From Metabacillus litoralis (GTDB lineage Bacteria; Bacillota; Bacilli; Bacillales; Bacillaceae): 64,000 nucleotides of DNA. A program made the position numbers and the translations under genes. Under the pieces are notes generated by a model, which was given only the letters and a program-made list of their open reading frames with translations, was not told where the DNA came from and made no database searches. The stretch is from the NCBI RefSeq assembly GCF_007994985.1, contig NZ_VOQF01000005.1, positions 496,001 through 560,000 of the forward strand, given 5' to 3'. Positions 24,410 to 33,343 of the stretch are shown piece after piece (within the stretch, counting starts at the first letter, position 1; each line of letters opens with the position of its first letter).

Positions 24410-25552
24410 TTACTTAAGAAGATCCAACTTTATGATGGAAGCAATATTTCTTGCTGTGATTGTTGTATATATTTCTGCTTGATCTAAAGCCTGAGCTATT
24501 GTCACGGCACCTGGAACAATACTAAATAAGGCATCAATTCCATAATCCTTCACTACTTCACTTTCATTTGATAATGCCCCTGCAATAGCAATAACAGGAA
24601 TATTGTATTTCTTAGCAGCTCTTGCCACCCCAATCGGCGTTTTGCCGTGTATTGTTTGAGAATCAATTTTCCCTTCGCCTGTTATAACAAATGTTGCATT
24701 CTTTACATGTTTATCAAAATCAACCTTCTCTAATACAATATCAACACCACTTTTTAATTTCGCTGATGAAAAAGCTGCCAATACTCCAAATCCAAGGCCT
24801 CCAGCAGCACCGGCACCAGGTGTATTTCTTAACTTTAATTTTAGTGTTGTTTCAATAAGATCTGCAAAATGTTCTAAGTTTTTATCGAGAATCTTTATCG
24901 TTTCAGCTGTTGCTCCTTTTTGAGGACCAAAGATTGCTGAAGCACCTGAAGGTCCAGTCAGAGGATTATCTACATCACAAGCAACTTCTATTTTAGTTTT
25001 GTGTATCCTTTCGTCGATCATTGTTAAATCTATTGTTGATAAATCAAGTAAACTAGCTCCACCAAACTCGATTTGCTGGCCTTTAGAATTTAGTAGTTTT
25101 CCCCCTAATGCTTGAATCATACCAGCACCTCCATCGTTTGTGGCACTTCCACCAATTCCAAGAATAATGTGTTTTGCTCCACAATCTAAGGCAGCAGAGA
25201 TAAGCTCACCTGTTCCATAGCTGGTTGTTAAAAGTGGGTTTCTTCGTTCAGGGGGAACATGGTGCAGACCAGATGCGGCAGCCATTTCAACAACGGCTGT
25301 TTGACCATCACCAGATAAACCAAAAAAAGCTGGTACTTTATTACCTAACGGATCAGTAACTTGGCACTCAATGATATTACCGTTTAATGCATCTACAATT
25401 GATTGAACAGTTCCTTCACCACCGTCAGCCATTGGTATTTTAATGTATTCCGCATCAGGAAGAACTTCTTTAAAACCCTTCTCAATTAAGCTAGCCACTT
25501 CTAAAGCAGTTAAACTTTCTTTGAAAGAGTCAGGGGCAATAACAATTTTCAT
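24410..25552 (-). CDS. Glycerate kinase
   Basis: 380 residues of the GarK/GlxK (type II glycerate kinase) family, which phosphorylates D-glycerate with ATP. Family signatures: MKIVIAPDSFKESLTALEVA at the start, PMADGGEGTVQSI, the LGIGGSATNDGGAGMIQALG region (here GGSATNDGGAGM) and TGEGKIDSQTIHGKTPIGVA near the C-terminus. AGGAGTG lies before the ATG. It stands alone on the minus strand, so its pathway (glycerate, serine or tartronate route) cannot be told from neighbours. Confidence 0.94.
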   Translation of the reverse strand: MKIVIAPDSFKESLTALEVASLIEKGFKEVLPDAEYIKIPMADGGEGTVQSIVDALNGNIIECQVTDPLGNKVPAFFGLSGDGQTAVVEMAAASGLHHVPPERRNPLLTTSYGTGELISAALDCGAKHIILGIGGSATNDGGAGMIQALGGKLLNSKGQQIEFGGASLLDLSTIDLTMIDERIHKTKIEVACDVDNPLTGPSGASAIFGPQKGATAETIKILDKNLEHFADLIETTLKLKLRNTPGAGAAGGLGFGVLAAFSSAKLKSGVDIVLEKVDFDKHVKNATFVITGEGKIDSQTIHGKTPIGVARAAKKYNIPVIAIAGALSNESEVVKDYGIDALFSIVPGAVTIAQALDQAEIYTTITARNIASIIKLDLLK

Positions 25553-25972
25553 TATTAGTCACTCCTATTCCTCATTAATTTATGTGATAAATGAAATGAT
25601 AATATTTTTCTTGAAAAATTTTTAAAGAAAACTTGAAACCTTTTGTGATCGGCAATCGACTAATACATGTAGAACAAATTTATTAAGCTAACTATCATAA
25701 TAATCTGAAAAATCCATCTATTTAATTGGCTTCCCAAGATGAAATATAAATAATATTATAAGATAAAATGATGCTAAATTGCTGTAATATTGTTAAAGAG
25801 CTTATATGCTATGAACCTATTAAATTTTTCTAAAATAATAGTTGAAATTCCTTAAAGTAAAATCTATAATACTATAGATGAACCGACATTTCTATTATTT
25901 ACTATAAATGGTTTTGTTTGTAAATAACGAATGTCTTCATACATACATAACAAAAAAACGGAGGATTATTAC
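25553..25972. other. Gene-free AT-rich divergent intergenic region
   Basis: 420 bp between divergent genes, with no open frame worth calling, no repeat and no strong hairpin seen. Confidence 0.5.
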
Positions 25973-26500
25973 ATGAAAAAGATTTGGTTTTTAATTTCCA
26001 CTTTGGTATTATCTATTGCTCTAACAGCTTGCTCAGAAGAAAGTAATGGTGCAAAGGATGAAAAGGATTCAACAAATGAAGAAGCTGAAGCCGAAACAGA
26101 GGATGCTGCAAAGAATGCTAAGAGTGCAATGATGCAATTTTATATGAGTGTGTCAAAAGCAATTAATTCACAAGATGGGGATCTAAATACTTATGAAGCT
26201 TCAGAAGAAGAGCCAACAGCAGAAATGAAAACAAGTGCTGAGGCATCAGCTACAGCTGTAGTTGCTGAATTAGAAAAGGTAGAAATTCCGGAACAACTTA
26301 AAGATCAAAAAGCTGATCTTGAAGCAGCTTTAAAGGATCTAACAAATTCTTATCAAGCAAAAGCTGATGAACTAAAAAAAGACACACCTTCACTAGAAGC
26401 TGCTAATGAAACATTTACAAAAGCAGAAGATCAAATTGGTAAAGCATTTGAAAGTGTAGGATTGAATGCTTCAAGCTTAGGTACAGAGGTTAACGGATAA
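25973..26500 (+). CDS. Secreted lipoprotein of unknown function
   Basis: 175 residues from the ATG at 25973 (CGGAGGATTATT upstream). A lipoprotein signal peptide ends in the lipobox LTAC at about residues 18-21. An acidic linker follows (EEAEAETEDAA), then a helical domain rich in Ala, Glu and Lys with TASATAVVAELEKVEIPEQL and LKDLTNSYQAKADELKK, i.e. a small helical bundle outside the membrane. No catalytic motif. A clean terminator follows. The earlier in-frame ATG lacks a ribosome site and would bury the signal peptide. Confidence 0.75.
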   Translation: MKKIWFLISTLVLSIALTACSEESNGAKDEKDSTNEEAEAETEDAAKNAKSAMMQFYMSVSKAINSQDGDLNTYEASEEEPTAEMKTSAEASATAVVAELEKVEIPEQLKDQKADLEAALKDLTNSYQAKADELKKDTPSLEAANETFTKAEDQIGKAFESVGLNASSLGTEVNG

Positions 26501-26511
26501 TAATTATATGA

Positions 26512-26544
26512 AAAAGCCAGTCTTGTGTTTTGAGACTGGCTTTT
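26512..26544 (+). terminator. Terminator after the lipoprotein gene
   Basis: AAAAGCCAGTCT and AGACTGGCTTTT pair perfectly around 9 bases. MITE copy D is inserted right behind it. Confidence 0.85.
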
Positions 26545-26548
26545 ATTT

Positions 26549-26711
26549 AGGCTCTTTTCTGAAAATTGTTGCTTTTAGACGTCATTATCTGTTGTAACCA
26601 GTGTGTTACGTATAAAAGGGTGCAATTTGTAGAAGAAAAGATGCCACTAGATTTTATACAGAGTTGTTTCCTCCATGATTCTAAAAACAACAAAGTTTAC
26701 GAAAATAGCTT
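26549..26711 (+). mobile_element. MITE copy D (163 bp)
   Basis: Starts AGGCTCTTTTCTGAAAATTG and ends TTTACGAAAATAGCTT. Perfect 6-bp duplication TTATTT on both sides (26543-26548 and 26712-26717). Very similar to copy C internally (CGTCATTATCTGTTGTAACC). Confidence 0.9.
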
Positions 26712-26868
26712 TTATTTATCATGAAAAGGTAGGATTAGGGAAGAATGATCTTGAATAGGTTACTATAAGGGACAATGAAAAAGAATATTGTTTTACAATT
26801 TCTCTTTTCTATTAATATAATTATTCTAAATAAACGATAAGAGTATGCAGGAATTATGGGGGGTACTT

Positions 26869-27597
26869 ATGGAAGAGCTTTTTTTGCCACAAGGTAATAA
26901 TGAGTTCACTTTATTTTCTCTTGAGCATTTGCTTACTTTATCTGTATTTATAATCTTAGGAGCTTGTATATTTTTATATCGAAAAACACTCAGAAAAAAA
27001 CGGTATAACTTTACTGTTCGACTTTTAATATTTATTATCATGATAATCTCGGAGATTAGCCTTCATATATGGTTGTATTGGTATGATTCTTGGACGTATA
27101 GACATTCCCTTCCATTACATTTGAGCAGTATTACACTTTTGCTATCAGCAATTATGTTGCTAACAAAACGGTATTCCTTATTTGAATTCACATATTTCGC
27201 TGGAGTTGGTAGTGCATTACAAGCGATGATCACACCAGATATCAGTCACTACACATTTCCCCATTACCGCTATGTTCACTTTTTTATCGCCCATGGACTC
27301 ACAATTATTGCGAATCTCTTTATGGTTTTTGTAAATGGATTTCTTCCAACATTTAAATCAATTTGGAAGGCCTTGCTATGGTTAAACGCTTATGCAACTC
27401 TTATTTTTATCATTAATCTTTGGGTTGGTGGAAATTATATGTATATTTCACGAAAACCTCTTAATCCTACAATGATCGATTTTTTTGGCCCATGGCCATG
27501 GTATATAATTCCATTAGAATTTGTGGCAATAGCAACGTTTCTGCTATTATATCTTCCTTTTGCCTTTAAAAATTCAAGACGAAAAAAGTCCTTGTAA
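26869..27597 (+). CDS. YwaF-family (TIGR02206) integral membrane protein
   Basis: 242 residues, six or seven membrane helices. Features of the YwaF family: FSLEHLLTLSVFIILGACIF near the N-terminus, HSLPLHLSSITLLLSAIM, FTYFAGVGSALQAMITPD, HFFIAHGLTIIANLFMV and FFGPWPWYIIPLEFV near the end. Function unknown. The ATG at 26869 has GGGGGG 5 bases upstream; the longer in-frame start at 26845 has no ribosome site. The stretch before it contains MITE D. Confidence 0.82.
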   Translation: MEELFLPQGNNEFTLFSLEHLLTLSVFIILGACIFLYRKTLRKKRYNFTVRLLIFIIMIISEISLHIWLYWYDSWTYRHSLPLHLSSITLLLSAIMLLTKRYSLFEFTYFAGVGSALQAMITPDISHYTFPHYRYVHFFIAHGLTIIANLFMVFVNGFLPTFKSIWKALLWLNAYATLIFIINLWVGGNYMYISRKPLNPTMIDFFGPWPWYIIPLEFVAIATFLLLYLPFAFKNSRRKKSL

Positions 27598-27636
27598 TGT
27601 CCTGTTCATAGGTTTACAAGGACGTCTTTACTTAAT

Positions 27637-27822
27637 TTAAGAACGTTGAATGGTACTTGATGAAAACCCCTTTACTAATTTTTGTAAATTCCGATGACCT
27701 TCTCTTAACTTTATTGTTTCTTCAATTATTTGTTGAAATCCTTCTAAATCTTTATCAGATGCATTTAATACTGATTTAGGTATACCTTCTGCAATTTGCT
27801 GTAATGTTAAATCATCTCTCAT
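27637..27822 (-). CDS. Small hypothetical protein (61 aa)
   Basis: MRDDLTLQQIAEGIPKSVLN followed by a charged amphipathic helix with EETIKLREGHRNLQKLVKG. No signal peptide or membrane segment. GAAAGGGTG precedes the ATG. No family recognised. It is convergent with the YwaF-like gene; a hairpin with a weak T-run spans the gap. Confidence 0.5.
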   Translation of the reverse strand: MRDDLTLQQIAEGIPKSVLNASDKDLEGFQQIIEETIKLREGHRNLQKLVKGFSSSTIQRS

Positions 27823-27908
27823 AGTAAAACACCCTTTCTTTCGTTTCGAATCTCTACCTATAGTTTTTTAGAAAGGTGCTTCAATATCCTGCTCTTTGTG
27901 GGTAAAAT

Positions 27909-27998
27909 TTATCTACATTTCTCGGCAATTTTTCGAATATCTACATAGAATTCTCCATCATCATCAAAAATATGACATAAACTGCTAGAACACATCAT
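27909..27998 (-). CDS. Possible 29-residue Cys-containing microprotein
   Basis: MMCSSSLCHIFDDDGEFYVD followed by IRKIAEKCR. AAAGGGAGAAAA sits directly before two in-frame ATGs, a good ribosome site for so short a frame. Three Cys and a DDDGE turn are notable. No family recognised; it could be chance. Confidence 0.35.
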   Translation of the reverse strand: MMCSSSLCHIFDDDGEFYVDIRKIAEKCR

Positions 27999-28064
27999 TT
28001 TTCTCCCTTTTAATCGTGTATACTTAAAATCTAAATTTATATAAAAATAGAAAAAGGTGAAAAA

Positions 28065-28691
28065 ATGAAAGGAACAACACATGCTATTTTAGGCGGTGTA
28101 GGAGGCTTAGTTGTTAGTCAGGCGCTATTAACAGATCCAACACAAGCAACAATATTGATAGGAATTGGTTGTGTGGCAGGTCTTGTACCAGATATGGATA
28201 TTGACGGTAAGTTAAGCAACAGAATTACGTTTTCCCATAAATTAGTTCGAACCATTGTCCAGTTAATAGGGTGTTTTCTTGTCTTTCAAGGATTATTTTT
28301 TGAGGCAAAAGATGAGCAGATCATCAGTGTACTCATTGGAATTAGTTTATTTGTACTTTCAACATTTATTAAACAAAGGCATATGTTAACTGTTACAGGA
28401 ATTGGAGTTTTTGTAGCAGGGGCTTCAATAGAAGAATTATGGTTGACTTTGCTTGGAATCTACATATTAATAGCTTCAGTTGTTTCTCACAGAAGCTATA
28501 CGCATTCACTTATAGGTCTTTTATATTTTGCTTTCATTGCATACTATTTGGAAGAAGCATATAAAATAGACGGAATTTTTTGGACCTGCATGTTAGGATA
28601 TAGCAGTCATTTAATAGCTGATATGAAGCTTTTACCTTTAAATAAAAGGGGAGTAAAGTTATTTTTGCCATTTTCAAAAAGAGAAATTTAA
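28065..28691 (+). CDS. YdjM-like membrane-bound metal-dependent hydrolase
   Basis: 208 residues. MKGTTHAILGGVGGL at the start, VAGLVPDMDIDGKLS and later VVSHRSYTHSL, with GYSSHLIADM near the end, give the conserved THA, PDxD, HRxxTHS and HxxxD motifs of the YdjM/DUF457 family, alternating with four or five membrane helices. These are annotated as inner-membrane metal-dependent hydrolases; E. coli YdjM is an SOS gene, but no LexA box was recognised here. AAAAGGTG precedes the ATG. Stands alone. Confidence 0.82.
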   Translation: MKGTTHAILGGVGGLVVSQALLTDPTQATILIGIGCVAGLVPDMDIDGKLSNRITFSHKLVRTIVQLIGCFLVFQGLFFEAKDEQIISVLIGISLFVLSTFIKQRHMLTVTGIGVFVAGASIEELWLTLLGIYILIASVVSHRSYTHSLIGLLYFAFIAYYLEEAYKIDGIFWTCMLGYSSHLIADMKLLPLNKRGVKLFLPFSKREI

Positions 28692-28789
28692 TGAATATTT
28701 TTACTTATATAAACCTGTCACACTTGTGCAGAAAATGACAGGGAATTCTTTTCATTGATTGATATTGTATATATGGGAGGTGGAAGCTT

Positions 28790-29644
28790 ATGGAAGGGCT
28801 GCAAAGAATGAATGATTCTCTTCAATTTATTGAGGAGAATTTAGATTCTACACTTCAAATTGAAGAAATTGCTAAAGTTGCTTGTATGTCAAAATATCAT
28901 TTTCAACGTATGTTCCAAATGATAACAGGGGTATCAGTAGCTGAATATATTAGAAAGAGGAAATTGACATTAGCTGCTCAAGAATTAAGTCACTCAAGAG
29001 CACGTGTACTAGATATCGCTTTAAAGTATGGCTATGAAAGTCCAGAATCTTTTTCAAAAGCATTTCGTAAAGCACATGGAATTAGCCCAGTGGAAGTAAG
29101 AAGAACTGGAATAAATATAAAGGCCTTTCCAAAGTTATCCTTTCAAATTCAATTAAAGGGAGAACAAGAAATGAATTACAAGATCATTCAAAAGGATGAA
29201 TTTAAGGTGGTTGGTAAGGGGATTGAAATTTCGATGGGTGAGAACAACAAAGAAGTTCCATTGTTTTGGGAGCAGTCAAATAAAAGTGGATGGACTAAAG
29301 TTTTAGCTGCTCAAGCTGGTGTAATGGGATTAATGGGTATTTGTTTAGATCATAATCACAAACAGGAAAATATGACTTATTTTATTGGGATAGAAAAGAA
29401 CAGTGAAAAAATCATTCAAGATTGCGAAGAGAGAATCATACCAGCATCTACATGGGCAGTGTTTGAAGTAGTTGGTCCAATGCCGCATTCGATACAAAAC
29501 ATATGGAAGAGAATCTTCTCAGAGTGGTTTCCTTCAACTGGCTACGAGCATGGAAATGCACCTGAAATAGAGGTATACCCAGATGGTGATCCAAATGCTG
29601 AAGACTACCGATCTGAAGTATGGGTTCCGATTATCAAGAGATAA
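28790..29644 (+). CDS. AraC-family regulator with GyrI-like effector domain
   Basis: 284 residues in two parts. Residues 1-110 form the double AraC HTH (IEEIAKVACMSKYHFQRMFQ and VLDIALKYGYESPESFSKAF). Residues ~128-284 form a GyrI-like/SOUL-type ligand domain (YKIIQKDEFKVVGKGIEIS, TWAVFEVVGPMPHSIQ, EIEVYPDGDP). This is the architecture of Rob/BmrR-like regulators that bind small cationic or hydrophobic ligands. GGGAGGTGG precedes the ATG. No obvious target is adjacent. A terminator follows. Confidence 0.88.
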   Translation: MEGLQRMNDSLQFIEENLDSTLQIEEIAKVACMSKYHFQRMFQMITGVSVAEYIRKRKLTLAAQELSHSRARVLDIALKYGYESPESFSKAFRKAHGISPVEVRRTGINIKAFPKLSFQIQLKGEQEMNYKIIQKDEFKVVGKGIEISMGENNKEVPLFWEQSNKSGWTKVLAAQAGVMGLMGICLDHNHKQENMTYFIGIEKNSEKIIQDCEERIIPASTWAVFEVVGPMPHSIQNIWKRIFSEWFPSTGYEHGNAPEIEVYPDGDPNAEDYRSEVWVPIIKR

Positions 29645-29694
29645 TTTTATTTCAGGTTTTTTGAGATGTATGGTGTTTTGTTAGTTTTTTGAGG

Positions 29695-29727
29695 AAAGTC
29701 TTCATCGAGATGATGGAGACTTTTTTT
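29695..29727 (+). terminator. Terminator after the AraC-family gene
   Basis: AAAGTCTTCATC and GATGGAGACTTT pair with one wobble, followed by more T. Confidence 0.75.
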
Positions 29728-29788
29728 GGGTAGGAAAAATGAACCCCTTTAGTGAAGGAGATTAAGAATGTTAAAGGGTGTAATGAAG

Positions 29789-29960
29789 GACATTAGAAAA
29801 GCAGAACCGATATGAAATGTCCATCATAGAGCGGATGAATGACATTAGAGAAGCAGAACCGATATGAAATGTCCATCATAGAGCGGATGAAGGACATTAG
29901 AGAAACAGAACGGGTATATAAAGGTCCTCATCAAGCAGATGAAAGACATTAGAGATGAAA
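29789..29960. repeat. 52-bp tandem repeat, about 3.3 units
   Basis: GACATTAGA recurs at 29789, 29841, 29893 and 29945, exactly 52 bp apart. Units 1 and 2 are nearly identical (AGCAGAACCGATATGAAATG, CATCATAGAGCGGATGAA), unit 3 is diverged and unit 4 is cut short. Each unit carries GACATT and AATGTC arms that could pair. No coding frame. Confidence 0.88.
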
Positions 29961-29988
29961 AAGGGTCTTCATTCAATAATGAAGACCC
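29956..29988 (-). terminator. Terminator of the LysM-3D gene
   Basis: GGGTCTTCATT and AATGAAGACCC pair perfectly around four bases. Minus-strand reading continues with TTTTT. Confidence 0.8.
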
Positions 29989-30045
29989 ACACGATCTATT
30001 AAAATATTAATTGGTTAACTAGTTACTATACTCTAGCACTTCAAC

Positions 30046-30771
30046 CTAGTCCAACACCTTTATTCTAACTTCTTTCCTACCCCAATCCAATGCTGCAGAT
30101 TTACTAGGAATGAATAGATCAATTTTATTTCCTTTAATCGCACCGCCTGTATCTCCTGCGATTGCCTCACCATAGCCTTCTACATAAACTTTTGAGCCAA
30201 GTGGAATAACGGAAGGATCAACTGCAATCACTTTCGCATTTGGATTTTTATGTAAATTTATACCTGTAGCAGTTGTCCCAGAACATCCTTCACAATTTGC
30301 TGTATAGGCCGTTGCTGTGACAGTTAGTTCTTTACTGTTAGATTTTGGTGATGTTGTTGTCTGCTTTACCTTTGTATCTACTACTTGTTTTTTTGAAGAT
30401 GATTTCGAGCTATCTATATTTTTTGCATTTTGAACGATTAGTTCTTCACCAGGTTGAATAGTCGTGGAATCTAATTTATTCCAATTTTGCAGCTCATCTA
30501 TAGTAACATTATATTCTTTTGCAATATCCCAAAGAGACTCACCTGCTTGTACTACATGTGTATGATGTACAATTAATTTATCATTTGGACGAATTAGGTC
30601 ACCTGATAAATTGTTTAACTCAATCAAAGAATCAACTGTGACATTTTCTCTTTCTGCAATTGTCCAAAGGGTATCACCTGCAATTACCTCTACTTCATGT
30701 GCTGAGGCACTTGTCGCAAATCCAGCACTAATTGCTGCAGCAGCGACGAAACCTAGTATTCTTCTTTTCAT
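30046..30771 (-). CDS. Secreted LysM-3D cell-wall protein (YocH-like)
   Basis: 241 residues. Signal peptide MKRRILGFVAAAAISAGFAT ending SASA. Two LysM repeats (about 27-68, GDTLWTIAERENVTVDSLIE; and 72-113, GESLWDIAKEYNVTIDELQN). A Ser/Lys/Thr linker leads to a C-terminal 3D domain (about 150-241) with the three conserved Asp: AVDPSVIPLG, AGDTGGAI and KIDLFI. This is the layout of B. subtilis YocH/YorM-type muralytic enzymes, the 3D domain being related to lytic transglycosylase MltA. There is AAGGAGGTAAT before the ATG. YocH is under WalR control in B. subtilis; no such site was confirmed here. Confidence 0.9.
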   Translation of the reverse strand: MKRRILGFVAAAAISAGFATSASAHEVEVIAGDTLWTIAERENVTVDSLIELNNLSGDLIRPNDKLIVHHTHVVQAGESLWDIAKEYNVTIDELQNWNKLDSTTIQPGEELIVQNAKNIDSSKSSSKKQVVDTKVKQTTTSPKSNSKELTVTATAYTANCEGCSGTTATGINLHKNPNAKVIAVDPSVIPLGSKVYVEGYGEAIAGDTGGAIKGNKIDLFIPSKSAALDWGRKEVRIKVLD

Positions 30772-30983
30772 AAAAATTACCTCCTTGTTAGCTTGTTGCT
30801 AATCAATGCACCAATCTTAACACGAAAAACTAGCTTTAAAAGAACAAGCAGTTAACAGTTTGTTTACGTTGTTACGATCATGTAATAGAAACATTACAAT
30901 CTGTTCCGGTTATTTGAATAATAGTGATATAATGGTTTTGTTTACATAAAAAGGAATTTAAATGATAGTTTTTTGTTAAATTA

Positions 30984-31012
30984 TTGACAGTTCTTTTTCT
31001 ATATGATATTTA
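30984..31012 (+). promoter_or_regulatory. Putative sigma-A promoter of htpG
   Basis: TTGACA, 17-bp spacer and a poor TATTTA -10. The CIRCE operator starts about 10 bp downstream. Confidence 0.5.
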
Positions 31013-31022
31013 AAATATAGTG

Positions 31023-31049
31023 TTAGCACTTGAAAGAGTTGAGTGCTAA
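31023..31049. promoter_or_regulatory. CIRCE operator (HrcA site) upstream of htpG
   Basis: TTAGCACTT-N9-GAGTGCTAA matches the CIRCE consensus TTAGCACTC-N9-GAGTGCTAA at 17 of 18 positions with exact spacing. It lies 42 bp before the htpG start. CIRCE binds the heat-shock repressor HrcA. Confidence 0.88.
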
Positions 31050-31091
31050 AATTAAAGAATAAGCAGTTAATATTGAAAGGAGAAATTGATC

Positions 31092-32972
31092 ATGGCAAAG
31101 CAACAATTTAAAGCAGAATCCAAAAGACTATTAGAAATGATGATTAACTCTATCTATTCTCAAAGAGAAGTATTTTTAAGAGAGCTCATCTCAAATGCAA
31201 GTGATGCAATTGATAAAATTTACTACAAAGCATTAACAGATGAATCATTAACCTTTGATCAAGAAAACTATTACATAAAAGTAACACCTAATAAGGAAAA
31301 CAGAACATTAACAATTACAGACACTGGAATTGGGATGACGAAAGAAGAGTTAGAGAATAATCTTGGTGTGATTGCTAAGAGTGGTTCTTTAGCTTTTAAA
31401 ACGGAAAATGAACTGAAAGATGGACATGATATTATTGGTCAATTTGGCGTAGGTTTTTATGCAGCATTTATGGTAGCGGATGTTGTAACTGTTGTAAGTA
31501 GAGCATTAGGCAGTGATGAAGCATATAAGTGGCAATCAGAGGGAGCAGAGGGCTATACAATTGAACCTCATGAAAAGGACACTGTTGGTACAGAAATTAT
31601 TTTACAAATAAAAGAAAATGCTGAAGAAGAAAACTATGATGAGTTTTTAGAAGAATATTCTCTAAAAACTATTATCAAAAAGTACTCTGATTTTATTCGT
31701 TATCCAATTAAGATGGATGTTTCTGGTCAAAGACCTAAAGAAGATAGTGATGATGAGTTAGAGTCATATGTTGAAGAACAAACAATAAATAGTATGGTCC
31801 CAATTTGGCGCAAAAATAAAAGTGAATTAACAGATGAAGATTATGAAAAGTTTTATCAAGAAAAGCATTATGGATTTGATAAGCCATTAAAGCATATTCA
31901 TATTAGCGTAGATGGAACGATAAGATATCAATCGATTTTATATATTCCAGAAAATATGCCATTTGATTATTATTCAAAAGAATATGAAAAAGGTCTAGAG
32001 CTTTACTCTAATGGTGTATTAATTATGAATAAATCTGCGGATCTTCTTCCTGATTATTTTAGTTTTGTCAAAGGTATGGTAGATTCTGAGGATTTATCAT
32101 TAAACATTTCTCGTGAAATGCTACAGCATGATCGCCAGTTAAAATTAATTGCAAAAAATATAAATAAAAAAATCAAAAATGAACTCCAAAGCCTTATGAA
32201 AAATGATCGTGAAAAATACGAAACATTTTATAAAGCCTTTGGTAGACAGTTAAAATATGGAGTTTATAGTGACTTTGGTAGCAATAAAGAAGTGTTACAG
32301 GATTTATTATTATTCCACTCATCAAAAGAAAATAAGCTTGTTTCACTAGATGAGTATGTATCAAGCATGCCTGAAGATCAAAAATATATTTATTATGCTT
32401 CTGGTGAGTCGATTGATCGAATTGAAAAATTACCACAAACAGAGTTAGTATCTGAAAAAGGCTATGAAATTTTATACTTTACTGAGGATATTGATGAATT
32501 TGCTATCAAAATGCTTATGAATTATAAAGAGAAGGAATTTAAGTCTGTTTCAAGTGGTGATCTTGGCATAGAATCAGATGAAAATGAAGCTCAAACAGAA
32601 ACAGAGAGAGCTGAAAACAAAGATCTTTTTGACTTTATGAAAAATGTTCTTTCTAGCAAAGTTAAGGACGTAAGAATTTCAAAACGTTTAAAATCGCATC
32701 CTGTATGTTTAACAACTGAAGGTGATGTGACAATTGAAATGGAGAAAATTTTGAGTGCTATGCCTGATAATCAAAATGTGAAGGCAGATAAGGTACTTGA
32801 AATTAATAGTAGCCATGAAGTATTCCAGTCATTGAAAAATGCGTTTGAAAATGATAAAGACAAAGTGACTCTTTATACAAATCTTTTATATAACCAAGCT
32901 CTGTTAATTGAAGGATTACCAATTCAAGATCCTGTTGAGTTTACAAATGATATGTGTAAGGTCATGGTTTAA
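31092..32972 (+). CDS. htpG: Molecular chaperone HtpG (bacterial Hsp90)
   Basis: 626 residues, as in B. subtilis. The N-terminal GHKL ATPase domain has [26 protein letters not shown] and [15 protein letters not shown]. The middle domain has VPIWRK and [13 protein letters not shown], with [14 protein letters not shown] carrying the catalytic Arg. The C-terminal dimerisation domain ends at KVMV without the eukaryotic MEEVD tail. It is an ATP-dependent cytosolic chaperone. The ATG at 31092 follows AAAGGAGAAATTGATC; a TTG two codons earlier is possible. A CIRCE element in the leader implies HrcA control. Confidence 0.96.
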   Translation: MAKQQFKAESKRLLEMMINSIYSQREVFLRELISNASDAIDKIYYKALTDESLTFDQENYYIKVTPNKENRTLTITDTGIGMTKEELENNLGVIAKSGSLAFKTENELKDGHDIIGQFGVGFYAAFMVADVVTVVSRALGSDEAYKWQSEGAEGYTIEPHEKDTVGTEIILQIKENAEEENYDEFLEEYSLKTIIKKYSDFIRYPIKMDVSGQRPKEDSDDELESYVEEQTINSMVPIWRKNKSELTDEDYEKFYQEKHYGFDKPLKHIHISVDGTIRYQSILYIPENMPFDYYSKEYEKGLELYSNGVLIMNKSADLLPDYFSFVKGMVDSEDLSLNISREMLQHDRQLKLIAKNINKKIKNELQSLMKNDREKYETFYKAFGRQLKYGVYSDFGSNKEVLQDLLLFHSSKENKLVSLDEYVSSMPEDQKYIYYASGESIDRIEKLPQTELVSEKGYEILYFTEDIDEFAIKMLMNYKEKEFKSVSSGDLGIESDENEAQTETERAENKDLFDFMKNVLSSKVKDVRISKRLKSHPVCLTTEGDVTIEMEKILSAMPDNQNVKADKVLEINSSHEVFQSLKNAFENDKDKVTLYTNLLYNQALLIEGLPIQDPVEFTNDMCKVMV

Positions 32973-33022
32973 AAATATAATCCATATAAAACAGGTTGGG
33001 ACATAAGGAGTTTTGCTAATGA

Positions 33023-33085
33023 TAAACCCGAATAATTAGGTGATACTTCAATTAATCATTCGCCTAATAGTTCGGGTTTTTATTT
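33023..33085 (+). terminator. Long hairpin after htpG
   Basis: AAACCCGAATAATTAGG pairs imperfectly with CCTAATAGTTCGGGTTT across a 26-base loop, with a T-rich tail after it. It is the probable htpG terminator. Confidence 0.65.
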
Positions 33086-33128
33086 GCTGTCTTCAATAGA
33101 TTTTTTGATTTTATATAATATTTTTAAG

Positions 33129-33266
33129 AACTAGTGGAATGTAGCGGAAGACATTTGACTCCTGCGGGTGCAGAGGAAAGGCTGAGACCCCACAGGCGCT
33201 TGCGCCGAGGAGGCTTAGCTTCCTCCCCGCGGAAAGCAAATGTCTGCAGCGCAATGGAACGAACTT
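33129..33266. repeat. GC-rich Bacillus interspersed repeat, copy 2
   Basis: Same family as 3611-3740: GACTCCTGCGGGTGCAG, CCCCACAGGCGCTTGCGCCG and CCCCGCGGAAAGC in the same order. The ends GGAATGTAGCGG and GCGCAATGGAAC differ from copy 1. Confidence 0.8.
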
Positions 33267-33343
33267 GTTTCTTTCAACTTTACTGGATTTAAATTTATTC
33301 GTCTATTTGTATGACATCTTTAATTTGTCCCAGCCTCTTCACT

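Noticed and set aside
29789-29960. CRISPR array
   Set aside because: Whole 52-bp units are repeated, including the would-be spacers; a tandem repeat.
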